From: Salipaludibacillus aurantiacus
GTDB lineage: Bacteria; Bacillota; Bacilli; Bacillales; Salisediminibacteriaceae
Assembly: GCF_900111295.1 (NCBI RefSeq)
Contig: NZ_FOGT01000005.1
Span: forward strand, 268,636-332,635
Reading direction: 5' to 3'
Length of the DNA stretch: 64,000 nucleotides
Below are positions 16,390 through 24,613 of this stretch, piece by piece; the stretch's first letter is position 1; the number at the start of each line of letters is the position of its first letter. The notes beneath the pieces are model-generated. The model was not told the origin of the DNA. It saw nothing but the letters and a program-made list of their open reading frames with translations, and did no database searches. A program made the translations under genes and the position numbers.

Positions 16390-16401
16390 ACATATTAACA
16401 G

Positions 16402-16414
16402 ATACAAACTGTAT
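16402..16414. promoter_or_regulatory. operator-like palindrome ATACA-AAC-TGTAT
   Basis: Five-base arms around a three-base centre, 13 bases after the -10 box, in the region where a repressor would block initiation. The regulator is unknown. Confidence 0.4.
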
Positions 16415-16443
16415 TAAAACACATGAAAAAGGAGAGGATTTAT

Positions 16444-16596
16444 ATGCTACGTCAAGAACGCGAAAACATGATCAAATTTCTATCAAAGGTGAAGGAAATG
16501 TCCAATGACAAACTAATGGTACTGACTGATGAAGACCTGGAGCATCTATATTCCCGGACGTATACCACACACGAAGCATATGAAGAAGTGATGTAA
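16444..16596 (+). CDS. BH0509 family small protein
   Basis: A 50-residue protein starting at ATG 16444 after AAGGAGAGG. The pattern RQERENMIKFL, LSKVKEMSNDKL and LTDEDLEHLY fits the BH0509 family, short helical proteins restricted to bacilli and of unknown function. It has its own SigA promoter with a palindrome after it, and a terminator, so it is a compact regulated unit. Confidence 0.75.
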   Translation: MLRQERENMIKFLSKVKEMSNDKLMVLTDEDLEHLYSRTYTTHEAYEEVM

Positions 16597-16651
16597 TAAA
16601 AGAGTCCTCTCTTCGTTCATTTGCTTAATTAGTTAACAGAAGACTTTATAA

Positions 16652-16678
16652 ACCGTCCTCATGAAGAGGACGGTTTTC
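16652..16678 (+). terminator. terminator after the BH0509 gene
   Basis: ACCGTCCTC (16652-16660) and GAGGACGGT (16666-16674) form a perfect 9-bp stem with loop ATGAA and a TTTC tail. Confidence 0.8.
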
Positions 16679-16720
16679 ATTAGTACAGATTGAAACAGTT
16701 TAAGGTCGGGAGGTTTGGGC

Positions 16721-17161
16721 ATGTGGAAGGAATACGGTATTATGCTGATACAAATTGGAATATTATGGTTTATTAATCAGATTGGAAATTTACTGGTCAG
16801 TTCTACAGGCCTGGCTATTCCTGGAAATGTGGCAGGCATGCTAATTCTTTTTTTTCTTCTGGTCACAGGTCTCCTGCCGCTTTCATGGGTGGAAAAAGGA
16901 GCTGGGCTCTTTGTAAAACATTTAGGCTTTTTCTTTATACCGATTTGTGTAGGCATTATGGCAATTGGTCATATGGCAATGACACAAATGCTTTATTTGT
17001 TAGTTATTATTATATGCAGCACTTTGGCCGGCTTAGTGGCCACAGGCAAGGTATCTCAAATAATTGGGGAAAAAAGGAGGGGAGAAAATGGCTCTATTAA
17101 TAATAGGAGGTTATATCCTGTTAACCGCGGTAGTTTACTTCGTTACAAGAAAAATGTATAA
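16721..17161 (+). CDS. lrgA: CidA/LrgA family holin-like protein
   Basis: A 146-residue membrane protein with four hydrophobic helices. The family signature IPGNVAGMLILFFLLVTG is at residues about 33-50, followed by the FFFIPICVGIM segment. LrgA/CidA proteins are holin-like and take part with LrgB in murein hydrolase control and, in bacilli, pyruvate transport. ATG 16721 follows GGGAGG. The usual family length is about 130; here the last 20 or so residues (NNRRLYPVNRGSLLRY) read through the start of lrgB, giving a 74-base overlap. The tail is basic and looks non-native. Confidence 0.85.
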   Translation: MWKEYGIMLIQIGILWFINQIGNLLVSSTGLAIPGNVAGMLILFFLLVTGLLPLSWVEKGAGLFVKHLGFFFIPICVGIMAIGHMAMTQMLYLLVIIICSTLAGLVATGKVSQIIGEKRRGENGSINNRRLYPVNRGSLLRYKKNV

Positions 17162-17759
17162 ATCACTGCCGTCCCCATTTACTACGCCAGTCTTCTTAAG
17201 CACCATTATAATTATTATGGTTCTGGTTATAACAGGTGTACCTTACAGTGCTTATGAACCTTCTAAAGACGTGATCTCCTATGCTTTAGGACCAGCGACT
17301 GTCGCCTTGGCTGTCCCCGTTTATAAAAATAGAAAAATAATAATGAAACAAGGGAAAAACCTCGCTTTCAGTCTCATTGCGGGCTCAACTGCAGCTGTAT
17401 TAATAAGTTTGGCACTTGCTGAGCTTTTTAATATTACACAGCAAACCTCAACCGCCCTTTCCGTCAAGTCAGCTACTGTGCCAATTGCTATGGAAATTGC
17501 TGCCCTGAAGCAAGGGGATATGACTTTAACAGCCGTTTTTGTGATGGTGACCGGTCTGATTGGAGCGATGTTCGGACCTCGCCTTCTAACCCTCACAAAA
17601 GTTTCCGACCCGGTTTCAAGAGGTTTGGCGATCGGTACGATTGCTCATGGAATAGGCACCGCCCATATTACCAGCGAGGGAGAAATTCAAGGAGCGGTCG
17701 CAGGGAGTGCAATGGCAGTGGCAGGGGTTTACTTATCTTTTTTATTTTGGCTTGTTTAA
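17088..17759 (+). CDS. lrgB: LrgB/CidB family membrane protein
   Basis: A 223-residue protein with about six helices and the LrgB core: LGPATVALAVPVYKN (residues about 65-79), the SVKSATVPIAMEIA stretch and the C-terminal GLAIGTIAHGIGTAHI. It works with LrgA as a membrane complex. ATG 17088 follows AAAGGAGGGGAG, which lies inside lrgA, so the two are translationally coupled. Confidence 0.9.
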   Translation: MALLIIGGYILLTAVVYFVTRKMYKSLPSPFTTPVFLSTIIIIMVLVITGVPYSAYEPSKDVISYALGPATVALAVPVYKNRKIIMKQGKNLAFSLIAGSTAAVLISLALAELFNITQQTSTALSVKSATVPIAMEIAALKQGDMTLTAVFVMVTGLIGAMFGPRLLTLTKVSDPVSRGLAIGTIAHGIGTAHITSEGEIQGAVAGSAMAVAGVYLSFLFWLV

Positions 17760-17792
17760 ACCTTTTTAAATCACTCCTGGTGTTATATAGCA

Positions 17793-17807
17793 GGGGGTCA
17801 GACCCCC
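17793..17807. repeat. REP-like palindrome 5
   Basis: GGGGGTC-A-GACCCCC, lying between the convergent lrgB and peroxiredoxin genes. Flanking arms outside the core do not pair well. Confidence 0.7.
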
Positions 17808-17819
17808 ACAATATGGAAA

Positions 17820-18446
17820 TTATATTTTTCCGATCATGTCCGGATCTCTTTCTATGCCGGGCATGCCGGGAACCCAGTTAGCAGGGACACCTAACCCCGT
17901 CTTATCAAAGTAAAGTATTCCTTCAAGAATTCTCAAAATTTCATATACATTCCGGCCGACTTCACGAGGATAAATCATTTTTGATCTGATTATTCCGTCA
18001 GGATCGATGAGGACCGTGGCGCGGAAGGCTGCACCTGCCTCCGGATCCAGCACCCTGTATGCGCGGCTTATTCTCTGGTTTCTGTCACTCAGCAGAGGAA
18101 ACTGCACGCGCGAGGCAGATGAGGACGTCTCTTTAAATACTTTATGGGAATAAATACTGTCTGTACTAATTCCCCAGACGACTGCATTCAGTTTTTGAAA
18201 ATGCTCATAAATAGCAGCAACTGCTGCTAATTCGGTCGGTCAGACGAAAGTAAAGTCGCTCGCATAAAAGAATAAAATGACCCACTTTCCCCGCGCGTCC
18301 CTTAAATTAACACTGCTCATTTCATTGTTAATCAAAGCTGGAGCAGAAAAAAGAGGAGCATAGTCATCACGTGTAGCCGTAAAAGGCAGTCGGCATGTAT
18401 CCAATGATTCCACTGTCAGCTCTTCGTGTTTATTATTATTATCCAT
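17820..18446 (-). CDS. selenocysteine-containing peroxiredoxin (AhpC/Prx family)
   Basis: The frame is open over 208 residues apart from one in-frame TGA at 18242-18240, codon 69. The thioredoxin-fold protein reads GKWVILFFYASDFTFV, then TGA, then PTELAAVAAIYEHF. In 2-Cys peroxiredoxins this motif is DFTFVCPTE, so the TGA replaces the peroxidatic cysteine exactly. Conserved family blocks continue after it (WGISTDSIYSHKVF, FPLLSDRNQRISRAYRVL, FRATVLIDPDGIIR). The usual C-terminal VCPANW is VPANW here, so the resolving cysteine is absent. A hairpin with AGTT loop follows the TGA. The protein should reduce hydroperoxides in the cytoplasm. ATG 18446 follows GGGGTGGG; GTG 18476 is an alternative. 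A plain nonsense mutation is the competing reading. Confidence 0.85.
18209..18232 (-). promoter_or_regulatory. candidate bacterial SECIS hairpin in the peroxiredoxin gene
   Basis: Reading the minus strand after the TGA, TAGCAGC (18229-18223) pairs perfectly with GCTGCTA (18218-18212) around the loop AGTT, and two more A-T pairs follow beyond a T/T mismatch. The loop G is 19 bases after the TGA. SelB-binding bacterial SECIS elements have a short stem with a G in the apical loop at about this distance. Confidence 0.65.
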
Positions 18447-18583
18447 GTGCCCACCCCAAACAATTTGTATTTCCACCCATTATATGCAATGATCATAGTA
18501 GCGCTATTAGTCCAAAAAAATTCATAAATAACCACATAGTTTTCCAATAATTAATCACCCGGAAAAATAAATTAAAACTTTTC

Positions 18584-18613
18584 TTGACACTTCAAATATA
18601 GGAGGTGTATGAT
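18584..18613 (+). promoter_or_regulatory. SigA promoter of the lacI-family gene
   Basis: TTGACA (18584-18589) and TATGAT (18608-18613) with an 18-base spacer. Two operator copies lie just downstream. Confidence 0.75.
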
Positions 18614-18617
18614 GAAT

Positions 18618-18642
18618 GTAATCGGTTACGTAATCGATTACG
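18618..18642. promoter_or_regulatory. LacI-family operators before the regulator gene
   Basis: GTAATCGGTTAC (18618-18629, one mismatch) is followed at once by CGTAATCGATTACG (18629-18642, a perfect 14-bp palindrome). They lie between the -10 box and the coding start and match the operator at 19723-19748, so the regulator should repress itself. Confidence 0.8.
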
Positions 18643-18678
18643 CAGATAAATTAAATATTACAAATGAGGTCCTGGCCT

Positions 18679-19683
18679 ATGGAAAACATAAGCATGAAAG
18701 ATGTGGCTCAAAAAGCCAAAGTCTCTACTGCCACGGTTTCTCACGTCATTAATGAGACTAGGTATGTGGCAGAGGAAACAAAGAAAAAAGTTTATAAAGC
18801 AATGAAAGAACTTGATTACCAGCCGAATTCCGTGGCGAGAAGTCTAAGAAGCCGTAAGTCGAATATTATAGGTCTGCTCGTCCCCCTTGTTGCTTCTGAT
18901 ACATCTAATTTTTTCTTTATGTCAATTGCAAACGGAATTGAACAGGTTTTAAAAGAAAACGGTTACAATTTAATTCTCAGTAACAGCAGTGAAGATCTCA
19001 GCATTGAACAGGACCAGATTAAAGTCTTTAACTCCCAGCTGATAGACGGGTTAATCATCGCCCCGGTTGATTCTCAGAAACACGATTATAAAGAAAATCT
19101 CCGCGGGAACTATCCGGTAGTCTTTATTGACAGACAGCCTAAGGAACTTACGAGCGATACGGTATTAATTGACAGCGGGGCCGGGACGTATAAGGCTATT
19201 GAGCTTCTAATTAGTAAAGGACACACGAAAATAGGGTTTATTACCGGTCCGTTGGGTATTACAACGAGTGATGAGAGGCTCCAGGCTTATAAAAATGCTC
19301 TGAAAAATAACAATCTGTCTTATGACGAATCACTGGTTAAAATAGGCAGCGCAACGTTCGATAAAGGCCATTCTTTTACAAAAGAACTGGTTGAGGAAAC
19401 TGGAGCCACAGCTATTTTTGCTGCCAATAATATTATGACTATGGGGGCTGTGCATTATCTTCAGGAAAAAGATATACCTATTCCTGATAAAGTGGCCATA
19501 ATTGGATTTGACGATTATGACTGGCTACGGATCACCTCGCCGCCATTATCTGTAGTAAAGCAGCCATCTTACGAAATGGGTAAAAAAGCAGTAGAACTTC
19601 TCATAAAACGGATCAACGGTTCAAAGGATCCTTATGATGTTCACAGACTTCCGTCAGAACTTGTCGTTAGAGGGTCATGTTAA
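18679..19683 (+). CDS. LacI-family transcriptional regulator of the fructan operon
   Basis: A 334-residue repressor. The N-terminal helix-turn-helix and hinge are clear (MKDVAQKAKVSTATVSHVIN, then YQPNSVARSLRSRKSNIIGL). The rest is a periplasmic-binding-like effector domain, ending in ELVVRGSC. ATG 18679 is preceded by GAGGT eight bases upstream; the in-frame ATG 18664 overlaps that ribosome site. Matching palindromes precede both this gene and the transporter genes, so it controls both. The inducer is probably sucrose, a fructo-oligosaccharide or a derived sugar phosphate, judged from the GH32 gene. Confidence 0.9.
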   Translation: MENISMKDVAQKAKVSTATVSHVINETRYVAEETKKKVYKAMKELDYQPNSVARSLRSRKSNIIGLLVPLVASDTSNFFFMSIANGIEQVLKENGYNLILSNSSEDLSIEQDQIKVFNSQLIDGLIIAPVDSQKHDYKENLRGNYPVVFIDRQPKELTSDTVLIDSGAGTYKAIELLISKGHTKIGFITGPLGITTSDERLQAYKNALKNNNLSYDESLVKIGSATFDKGHSFTKELVEETGATAIFAANNIMTMGAVHYLQEKDIPIPDKVAIIGFDDYDWLRITSPPLSVVKQPSYEMGKKAVELLIKRINGSKDPYDVHRLPSELVVRGSC

Positions 19684-19722
19684 GCATTAAAAAACAATGA
19701 TTAGCATGACTTATTTTTAAAC

Positions 19723-19748
19723 CGTTTGCGTAATCGATTACGCAAACG
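19723..19748. promoter_or_regulatory. LacI-family operator of the transport operon
   Basis: A perfect 26-bp palindrome with half-site CGTTTGCGTAATC, centred on the ATCGAT core. It overlaps a likely promoter: TTGCGT at 19726-19731 and TTATAT at 19750-19755 with an 18-base spacer. Confidence 0.85.
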
Positions 19749-19832
19749 ATTATATTTTACTTTTTATGGAGGTGAACAAGTCGTCCTTGCAGTAACGAAT
19801 CTATTAAACTATTAGATCAGGGGGAATTAACT

Positions 19833-21209
19833 ATGAAAAGAATGTTTAAAACATTGGCTCCTTTAACTTTGTCTGTGGCGATCATGGCTGCATGCGGAGG
19901 AGAAGAATCAGGCGGCGAGACATCGGGTAATGAGGCGTCTGGAAATTCGAACAACAATGCTGACAGCGGAGAACAGGGAGACGTGGTTGAAACAGGCGAA
20001 GCTGAACAGGGAGTGGAAGCCTCCGGTGATGAATCTGTCACATTAGATATGTGGATTCACCAGACGGGGGAGGACGAAACTGATTTTTATATTAAACGTA
20101 TTGATGAGTTTAATGAAGCTAACGATGACATTTATGTTAATGCTGAAATCATTATAGATGATGGAGCCAGTTCATACAGCGACAGTGTTAATGCTGCCCT
20201 TGTAGCCGGCAATCTGCCGGACATCCTGGCCTTGGATGGCCCATATGTAGCAAGCTTTGCTGAAGCGGATATTATTGCCTCTGTAGAGGAGTATATAACT
20301 GATGAAGACAGAGAGGATTTTGTAGATTCAATTATTCAGCAGGGAACTTATAATGGGGAATTATATTCTTTAGGTGCCATGGAAGCCTCTGTGCCTCTCT
20401 ATTATAATAAAGATATTTTTGAAGAAGAAGGAATTGAAGCTCCAACAAGCATTGAAGAAGCATGGACATGGGATGAGTTTCTGGAAGTTGCCCAGCAGTT
20501 AACAACTGAAAATCGCTACGGCCTAAATCTTTTCATGAACTACGGAGTAGGTGAGTGGCTGACCTTTATGGGAGCGCCGTTTGTATGGTCCAATAATGGC
20601 GAGTTGATATCTGAAGACGGCACGACTGTGGATGGTTACTTAAACAGTCCGGAAACAGTTGAGTCATTAGAGTTTGTGAAAACTCTGTTCGAAGAAGAAG
20701 TAGTCAGCCTTACTCCGGGAGAGATGCAGTTTGAAGAAGGAAACGCAGCGATGGCTCTGGGAGGACCGTGGATTGCAGTATCTGCAGAAGATGCGGACTT
20801 TGAATGGGGTATGATGCCTTATCCTTATAAAGAAGTTCCTAAATCACCTTCAGGAAGTATGGCATACGGAATTACGACGTTGAGTGAGCATCCGGAAGAG
20901 GCGTATGAAGTAATGGCCTGGATGACAAATGAAGAGTCTACAATCGGGCTTTCTGAAGTAACGGGGATGCCTCCTGCAAGACATTCAGCATTTGAAGCAA
21001 TGGATCACTATGATGAACTTCCTTGGTCTGTAATTAGAGATCAAGTTACTGAAACGGCACACGCAAGGCCACAAACGCCAGCTTATCCTGTATTGACAGA
21101 TGCCTTTGCCCAGGCATTTCATGCAGCTGCATTAGGGGAAGATGTGGAAGAAATTCTGAATCAGCAGGTTGATCGTGTAGAGCGTGAGCTCAGACGCTTT
21201 CAAGATTAA
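19833..21209 (+). CDS. CUT1 sugar ABC transporter substrate-binding lipoprotein
   Basis: A 458-residue extracellular lipoprotein. The signal peptide ends in the lipobox IMAAC with lipidated Cys21. A Gly/Asn/Glu-rich linker follows (to about residue 65), then a family 1 solute-binding domain beginning VTLDMWIHQTGEDETDF. The protein is extremely acidic, which suggests adaptation to a salty medium. ATG 19833 follows ATCAGGGGG. It is the first gene of the operon and is separated from the permeases by a hairpin that probably lets it be made in excess. Confidence 0.9.
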   Translation: MKRMFKTLAPLTLSVAIMAACGGEESGGETSGNEASGNSNNNADSGEQGDVVETGEAEQGVEASGDESVTLDMWIHQTGEDETDFYIKRIDEFNEANDDIYVNAEIIIDDGASSYSDSVNAALVAGNLPDILALDGPYVASFAEADIIASVEEYITDEDREDFVDSIIQQGTYNGELYSLGAMEASVPLYYNKDIFEEEGIEAPTSIEEAWTWDEFLEVAQQLTTENRYGLNLFMNYGVGEWLTFMGAPFVWSNNGELISEDGTTVDGYLNSPETVESLEFVKTLFEEEVVSLTPGEMQFEEGNAAMALGGPWIAVSAEDADFEWGMMPYPYKEVPKSPSGSMAYGITTLSEHPEEAYEVMAWMTNEESTIGLSEVTGMPPARHSAFEAMDHYDELPWSVIRDQVTETAHARPQTPAYPVLTDAFAQAFHAAALGEDVEEILNQQVDRVERELRRFQD

Positions 21210-21220
21210 TTACTATTAAA

Positions 21221-21252
21221 GGGCCTGAAGTGAAAACTTTCAGGCCCCCCTA
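21221..21252 (+). terminator. intra-operon attenuating hairpin
   Basis: GGGCCTGAAG (21221-21230) pairs with CTTTCAGGCCC (21237-21247), followed by CCCTATTT with no long T run. Partial termination here would raise binding-protein output over permease output. Confidence 0.65.
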
Positions 21253-21287
21253 TTTATAAAAACAAAGACCGCTTGGAGTGATCCATT

Positions 21288-22190
21288 ATGGTGACTCGAA
21301 AACGATACAGTTTAAAAACAAGGGAAGGCAAAGAAGCACTCACAGGATATTTCTTCCTGCTGCCGGCACTGCTGCTTTTAGGAGTATTTTTGCTGTACCC
21401 GATGGGAGCTGCATTTTATTACAGTTTCACAGACTTTTATATTTTAAGACCTGGTGAAAAGAATTTTATAGCCCTTGAAAACTTTCAGATGATTTTAGGC
21501 GACGCTGAATTTCGTCAGGCTTTCAGAAATACATTATATTTTACTTTCCTTGTCGTCCCTATTCAAATAGCTGTCGCTTTAGGGCTCGCACTGCTTGTGA
21601 ACAAAAAACTGAGATTAAAAGTGTTTTTCCGGACAGCCTATTTTTCTCCGGTCGTGATGTCTCTTGTCGTAGTGTCTATTCTGTGGACCTTTATGTATAA
21701 CCCGAATGAAGGGTTAATTAATGAAATGCTCGGATTGTTAGGCATTCCCCCTCAGCCTTTTTTAACAAGCCCGGACCAGGCAATGAACTCTATCATTGTC
21801 ATGAGTGTATGGCAGGGGGCAGGGTTTCAGATGATGATCTTTCTTGCTGGGCTGCAGAACATTCCAGACCATTTGTATGAAGCCGCAGACATAGACGGGG
21901 CAAATACTTTTCATAAATTTTTGCATGTTACTTTGCCTGGTTTGAAGAATATTTCCTTATTTATATTTATAACGATCACGATTGCTGCGTTCAAGCTGCT
22001 TGTTCAACCGATGATAATGACACAGGGCGGCCCTTTAGGCTCTACGAAATCCCTGGTTTATCATATTTACGAAGTTGGGTTCAATTACCGCGATGTAGGT
22101 TACGCTTCAGCTATGGCAGTGGTTTTTACAGTGATGGTATTAACTATCACCATTATCCAGCGAATATTGGTTAAAGAGGAGAGGGGATGA
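21288..22190 (+). CDS. sugar ABC transporter permease (MalF/MsmF type)
   Basis: A 300-residue permease with six helices. The EAA loop that docks the ATPase is EAADIDGANTFHKFLHVTLP near residues 202-221. MalF-type N-terminal features (GYFFLLPALLLLGVFLLYP) are present. ATG 21288 follows TTGGAGTGATC. It overlaps the next permease by four bases (ATGA). Confidence 0.9.
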   Translation: MVTRKRYSLKTREGKEALTGYFFLLPALLLLGVFLLYPMGAAFYYSFTDFYILRPGEKNFIALENFQMILGDAEFRQAFRNTLYFTFLVVPIQIAVALGLALLVNKKLRLKVFFRTAYFSPVVMSLVVVSILWTFMYNPNEGLINEMLGLLGIPPQPFLTSPDQAMNSIIVMSVWQGAGFQMMIFLAGLQNIPDHLYEAADIDGANTFHKFLHVTLPGLKNISLFIFITITIAAFKLLVQPMIMTQGGPLGSTKSLVYHIYEVGFNYRDVGYASAMAVVFTVMVLTITIIQRILVKEERG

Positions 22191-23050
22191 AGGCTATGAA
22201 AAAGCCAGTATTAACGAAAAAAATTCTTTTATATGTAACTATGAGCTTTCTGGCTGTCATCTTCCTGTTTCCTCTCGTGTGGATGGTTATGTCATCTCTG
22301 AAAGGAGACGTGCAAATTTTCAGGGATATGACTTCCATTAAAGCTTTCCTGCCTCCGATGCCAAATGAAGTGGACGGCAGTTATTTTCAAAACTACATAA
22401 TGGCCTTTGAGAGAGTTAATTTATTCCGCTACATTATGAACAGTTTAATTTATACCATCGGTATTATTATCTTCGGCCTGATAGTTAATTCAATGGCTGG
22501 TTACGCACTTGCAAGGTTCCAGTTTCCTTTGAGGAATTTCTGGCTCGCGGTAATTATAGCTACTCTGATTATTCCTCCGGAAAGTATTTTCCTGCCGCTT
22601 TACGTCTTAGTTTTTAATCTTGGGTGGGTAAATACGTATACAGGACTTATCGTTCCGTTCATTGCAAATGCATTTGCTATCTTTCTTTTCCGGCAGTTTT
22701 TCCTGGACTTTCCGAGAGAGCTGGAAGAAGCTGCTAAGATTGACGGCTGTTCACAAATTGGTATCTTTTTCCGAATTATTGTCCCTTTGTCAAAGCCTGT
22801 TTTTGCAACCGTAGCTATAGTCTTATTTATCAATCACTGGAATGATTTTCTCTGGCCGCTTGTTGTTGCAAATGATGACAGTATGAGAACGATTCAAATC
22901 GGTCTGCAGTATTTTATGAATCAGCCGCCTATTCAATGGGGGCAGGTAATGGCAGCTCTTACAGTGGCCACCGTGCCTATGCTGTTAATATTTATTTTCT
23001 TGCAGCGTTATTATGTTCAGGGCCTTGCCCATACCGGTTCTAAAAATTAA
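22187..23050 (+). CDS. sugar ABC transporter permease (MalG/MsmG type)
   Basis: A 287-residue partner permease with six helices and the EAA loop LEEAAKIDGCSQIGIFFRI near residues 181-199. Its start overlaps the stop of the first permease. No ATPase gene is in this operon, so a shared MsmK/MsmX-type ATPase encoded elsewhere must energise the transporter, as in other bacilli. Confidence 0.9.
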   Translation: MKAMKKPVLTKKILLYVTMSFLAVIFLFPLVWMVMSSLKGDVQIFRDMTSIKAFLPPMPNEVDGSYFQNYIMAFERVNLFRYIMNSLIYTIGIIIFGLIVNSMAGYALARFQFPLRNFWLAVIIATLIIPPESIFLPLYVLVFNLGWVNTYTGLIVPFIANAFAIFLFRQFFLDFPRELEEAAKIDGCSQIGIFFRIIVPLSKPVFATVAIVLFINHWNDFLWPLVVANDDSMRTIQIGLQYFMNQPPIQWGQVMAALTVATVPMLLIFIFLQRYYVQGLAHTGSKN

Positions 23051-23087
23051 ACTACCGATTTTATTAATCACAAAAGGAGAGCTTTAT

Positions 23088-24566
23088 ATGGAAGAGCAAC
23101 TTAAACACGAGTCACCAGCACAATCGTTATATAATGAGCCGTATCGCCCGCACATCCATTTCACTCCTGAAAGCCAATGGATGAATGACCCGAACGGAAT
23201 GGTTTATTATGAAGGAGAGTATCACCTGTTTTATCAGTATCATCCTCATGGAAAAACGTGGGGCCCGATGCACTGGGGACACGCTGTGAGTGTTGACATG
23301 TATCAGTGGAAACATCTTCCGATAGCCATGGAGCCTGACAGCCTTGGTATGATTTTTTCGGGAAGTGCCGTTGTTGACTGGCACGATACAACCGGATTTT
23401 TCAATGGAAGTCATGGCCTGGTGGCTTTATATACAAGCGCAGATGGAGATTTTCAGCAGCAAAGTATTGCTTTCAGTAAGGATAAAGGAAGGACATGGCA
23501 CAAGTATGAGGGGAATCCAGTCATCCCTAACCCGGGGATTAAAGATTTCAGAGACCCTAAAGTATTCTGGCATGAAGCTTCAAAGAAATGGATCATGGTT
23601 CTTGCTGCAGGCCAGGAAATAATGTTCTATAGGTCATCAGACCTTAAAACGTGGGAATATACGAGCAAATTTGGAGAAAATCAAGGTGCTCACGGCGGGG
23701 TTTGGGAATGCCCTGACCTGTTTCAGCTCCCTGTAGCCAACTCTGACAAGACGAAATGGGTTCTGGAAGTAGATGTTCAGGCAGGGGCAGCGGCAGGAGG
23801 ATCAGGCGGCCAGTATTTTATCGGCCAGTTCGATGGAAAAGAGTTTGTTAATGAGGCACCCAAAGAAAACGTGTTATGGGTAGATTATGGAAAAGATTTT
23901 TACGCTGCTCAGTCGTTTTCTGATATGCCGGACTCCCGAAGGGTATGGTTAGCCTGGATGAGCAATTGGCAGTATGCTAACGAAGTTCCCACTCATCCAT
24001 GGCGGAGTGCCATGTCGCTGCCGAGAGAAGTATCCTTGACCGAAGGAGAGGACGGCAAAATTAAATTGCTTCAACAGCCGGCTTCTGAAATTAAGGGACT
24101 CATTAACAAAGAGTTTATAAACAGTACGGTTCAGCTGTCTCATGTAGAGAAGATATTATGTCTTCAGCCGGATGCCCCCTTCAGCCTGACATTTAAAATG
24201 AAAACAGACGATTTATCCCGTGTGGCTTTTTCTTTCTATAACAGTGGTACAACTAACGGTTGCAATCTCGTTATTGACAAGGAAGCAGGTGAAATTACAT
24301 TTGACAGAGAAAAAATGAAAATGAGTCATTTCCATAAAGATTTTCCTGCAAAAACATCAGCTCCTTTTGATACAGAAAAAGTGTATTTGAAGATTGAAGC
24401 GATCGTGGACAGGGGGTCAGTTGAAATTTTTATTAATGACGGAGAGCAAACACTAACGAACCTGGTACTCCCTGAAGGGGAATCATTTTCAATTTCAGGC
24501 GCTAGTAATAATGGAGAGTTAGAGGTAGACTGTAAAGGACATAGTTTTATTTCGATATGGAAATAA
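23088..24566 (+). CDS. GH32 beta-fructosidase, SacC-like but cytoplasmic
   Basis: A 492-residue glycoside hydrolase family 32 enzyme. Catalytic motifs are intact: nucleophile Asp34 in WMNDPNG, transition-state Asp156 in FRDP and acid/base Glu207 in ECPD. The five-bladed propeller is followed by the beta-sandwich domain (from about residue 340). Sequence blocks follow B. subtilis levanase SacC (HLFYQYHPHGKTWGPMHWGH, SGSAVVDWHDTTGF) more than sucrose-6-phosphate hydrolase, yet there is no signal peptide. It should cleave fructose from imported sucrose or short fructans inside the cell. ATG 23088 follows AAAGGAGAGC. Confidence 0.9.
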   Translation: MEEQLKHESPAQSLYNEPYRPHIHFTPESQWMNDPNGMVYYEGEYHLFYQYHPHGKTWGPMHWGHAVSVDMYQWKHLPIAMEPDSLGMIFSGSAVVDWHDTTGFFNGSHGLVALYTSADGDFQQQSIAFSKDKGRTWHKYEGNPVIPNPGIKDFRDPKVFWHEASKKWIMVLAAGQEIMFYRSSDLKTWEYTSKFGENQGAHGGVWECPDLFQLPVANSDKTKWVLEVDVQAGAAAGGSGGQYFIGQFDGKEFVNEAPKENVLWVDYGKDFYAAQSFSDMPDSRRVWLAWMSNWQYANEVPTHPWRSAMSLPREVSLTEGEDGKIKLLQQPASEIKGLINKEFINSTVQLSHVEKILCLQPDAPFSLTFKMKTDDLSRVAFSFYNSGTTNGCNLVIDKEAGEITFDREKMKMSHFHKDFPAKTSAPFDTEKVYLKIEAIVDRGSVEIFINDGEQTLTNLVLPEGESFSISGASNNGELEVDCKGHSFISIWK

Positions 24567-24598
24567 GTAGTCATCATATGATGATTACTTTTTCTTTT
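24567..24598 (+). terminator. terminator between GH32 and yesL-like genes
   Basis: GTAGTCATC (24567-24575) and GATGATTAC (24580-24588) form a 9-bp stem with one wobble pair, followed by TTTTTCTTTT. It begins just after the GH32 stop codon. Confidence 0.8.
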
Positions 24599-24613
24599 AG
24601 GAAGGTGAATTTA

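Noticed and set aside
17820..18446. Peroxiredoxin read as a pseudogene with a nonsense mutation
   Set aside because: The only defect is a TGA at the catalytic residue, the rest is conserved, and the same pattern recurs in msrA. Two independent nonsense mutations exactly at catalytic cysteines are very unlikely.
24400..24425. GGGGGTCAG in the GH32 gene as another REP-like copy
   Set aside because: It lacks the complementary GACCCCC arm and is coding sequence.
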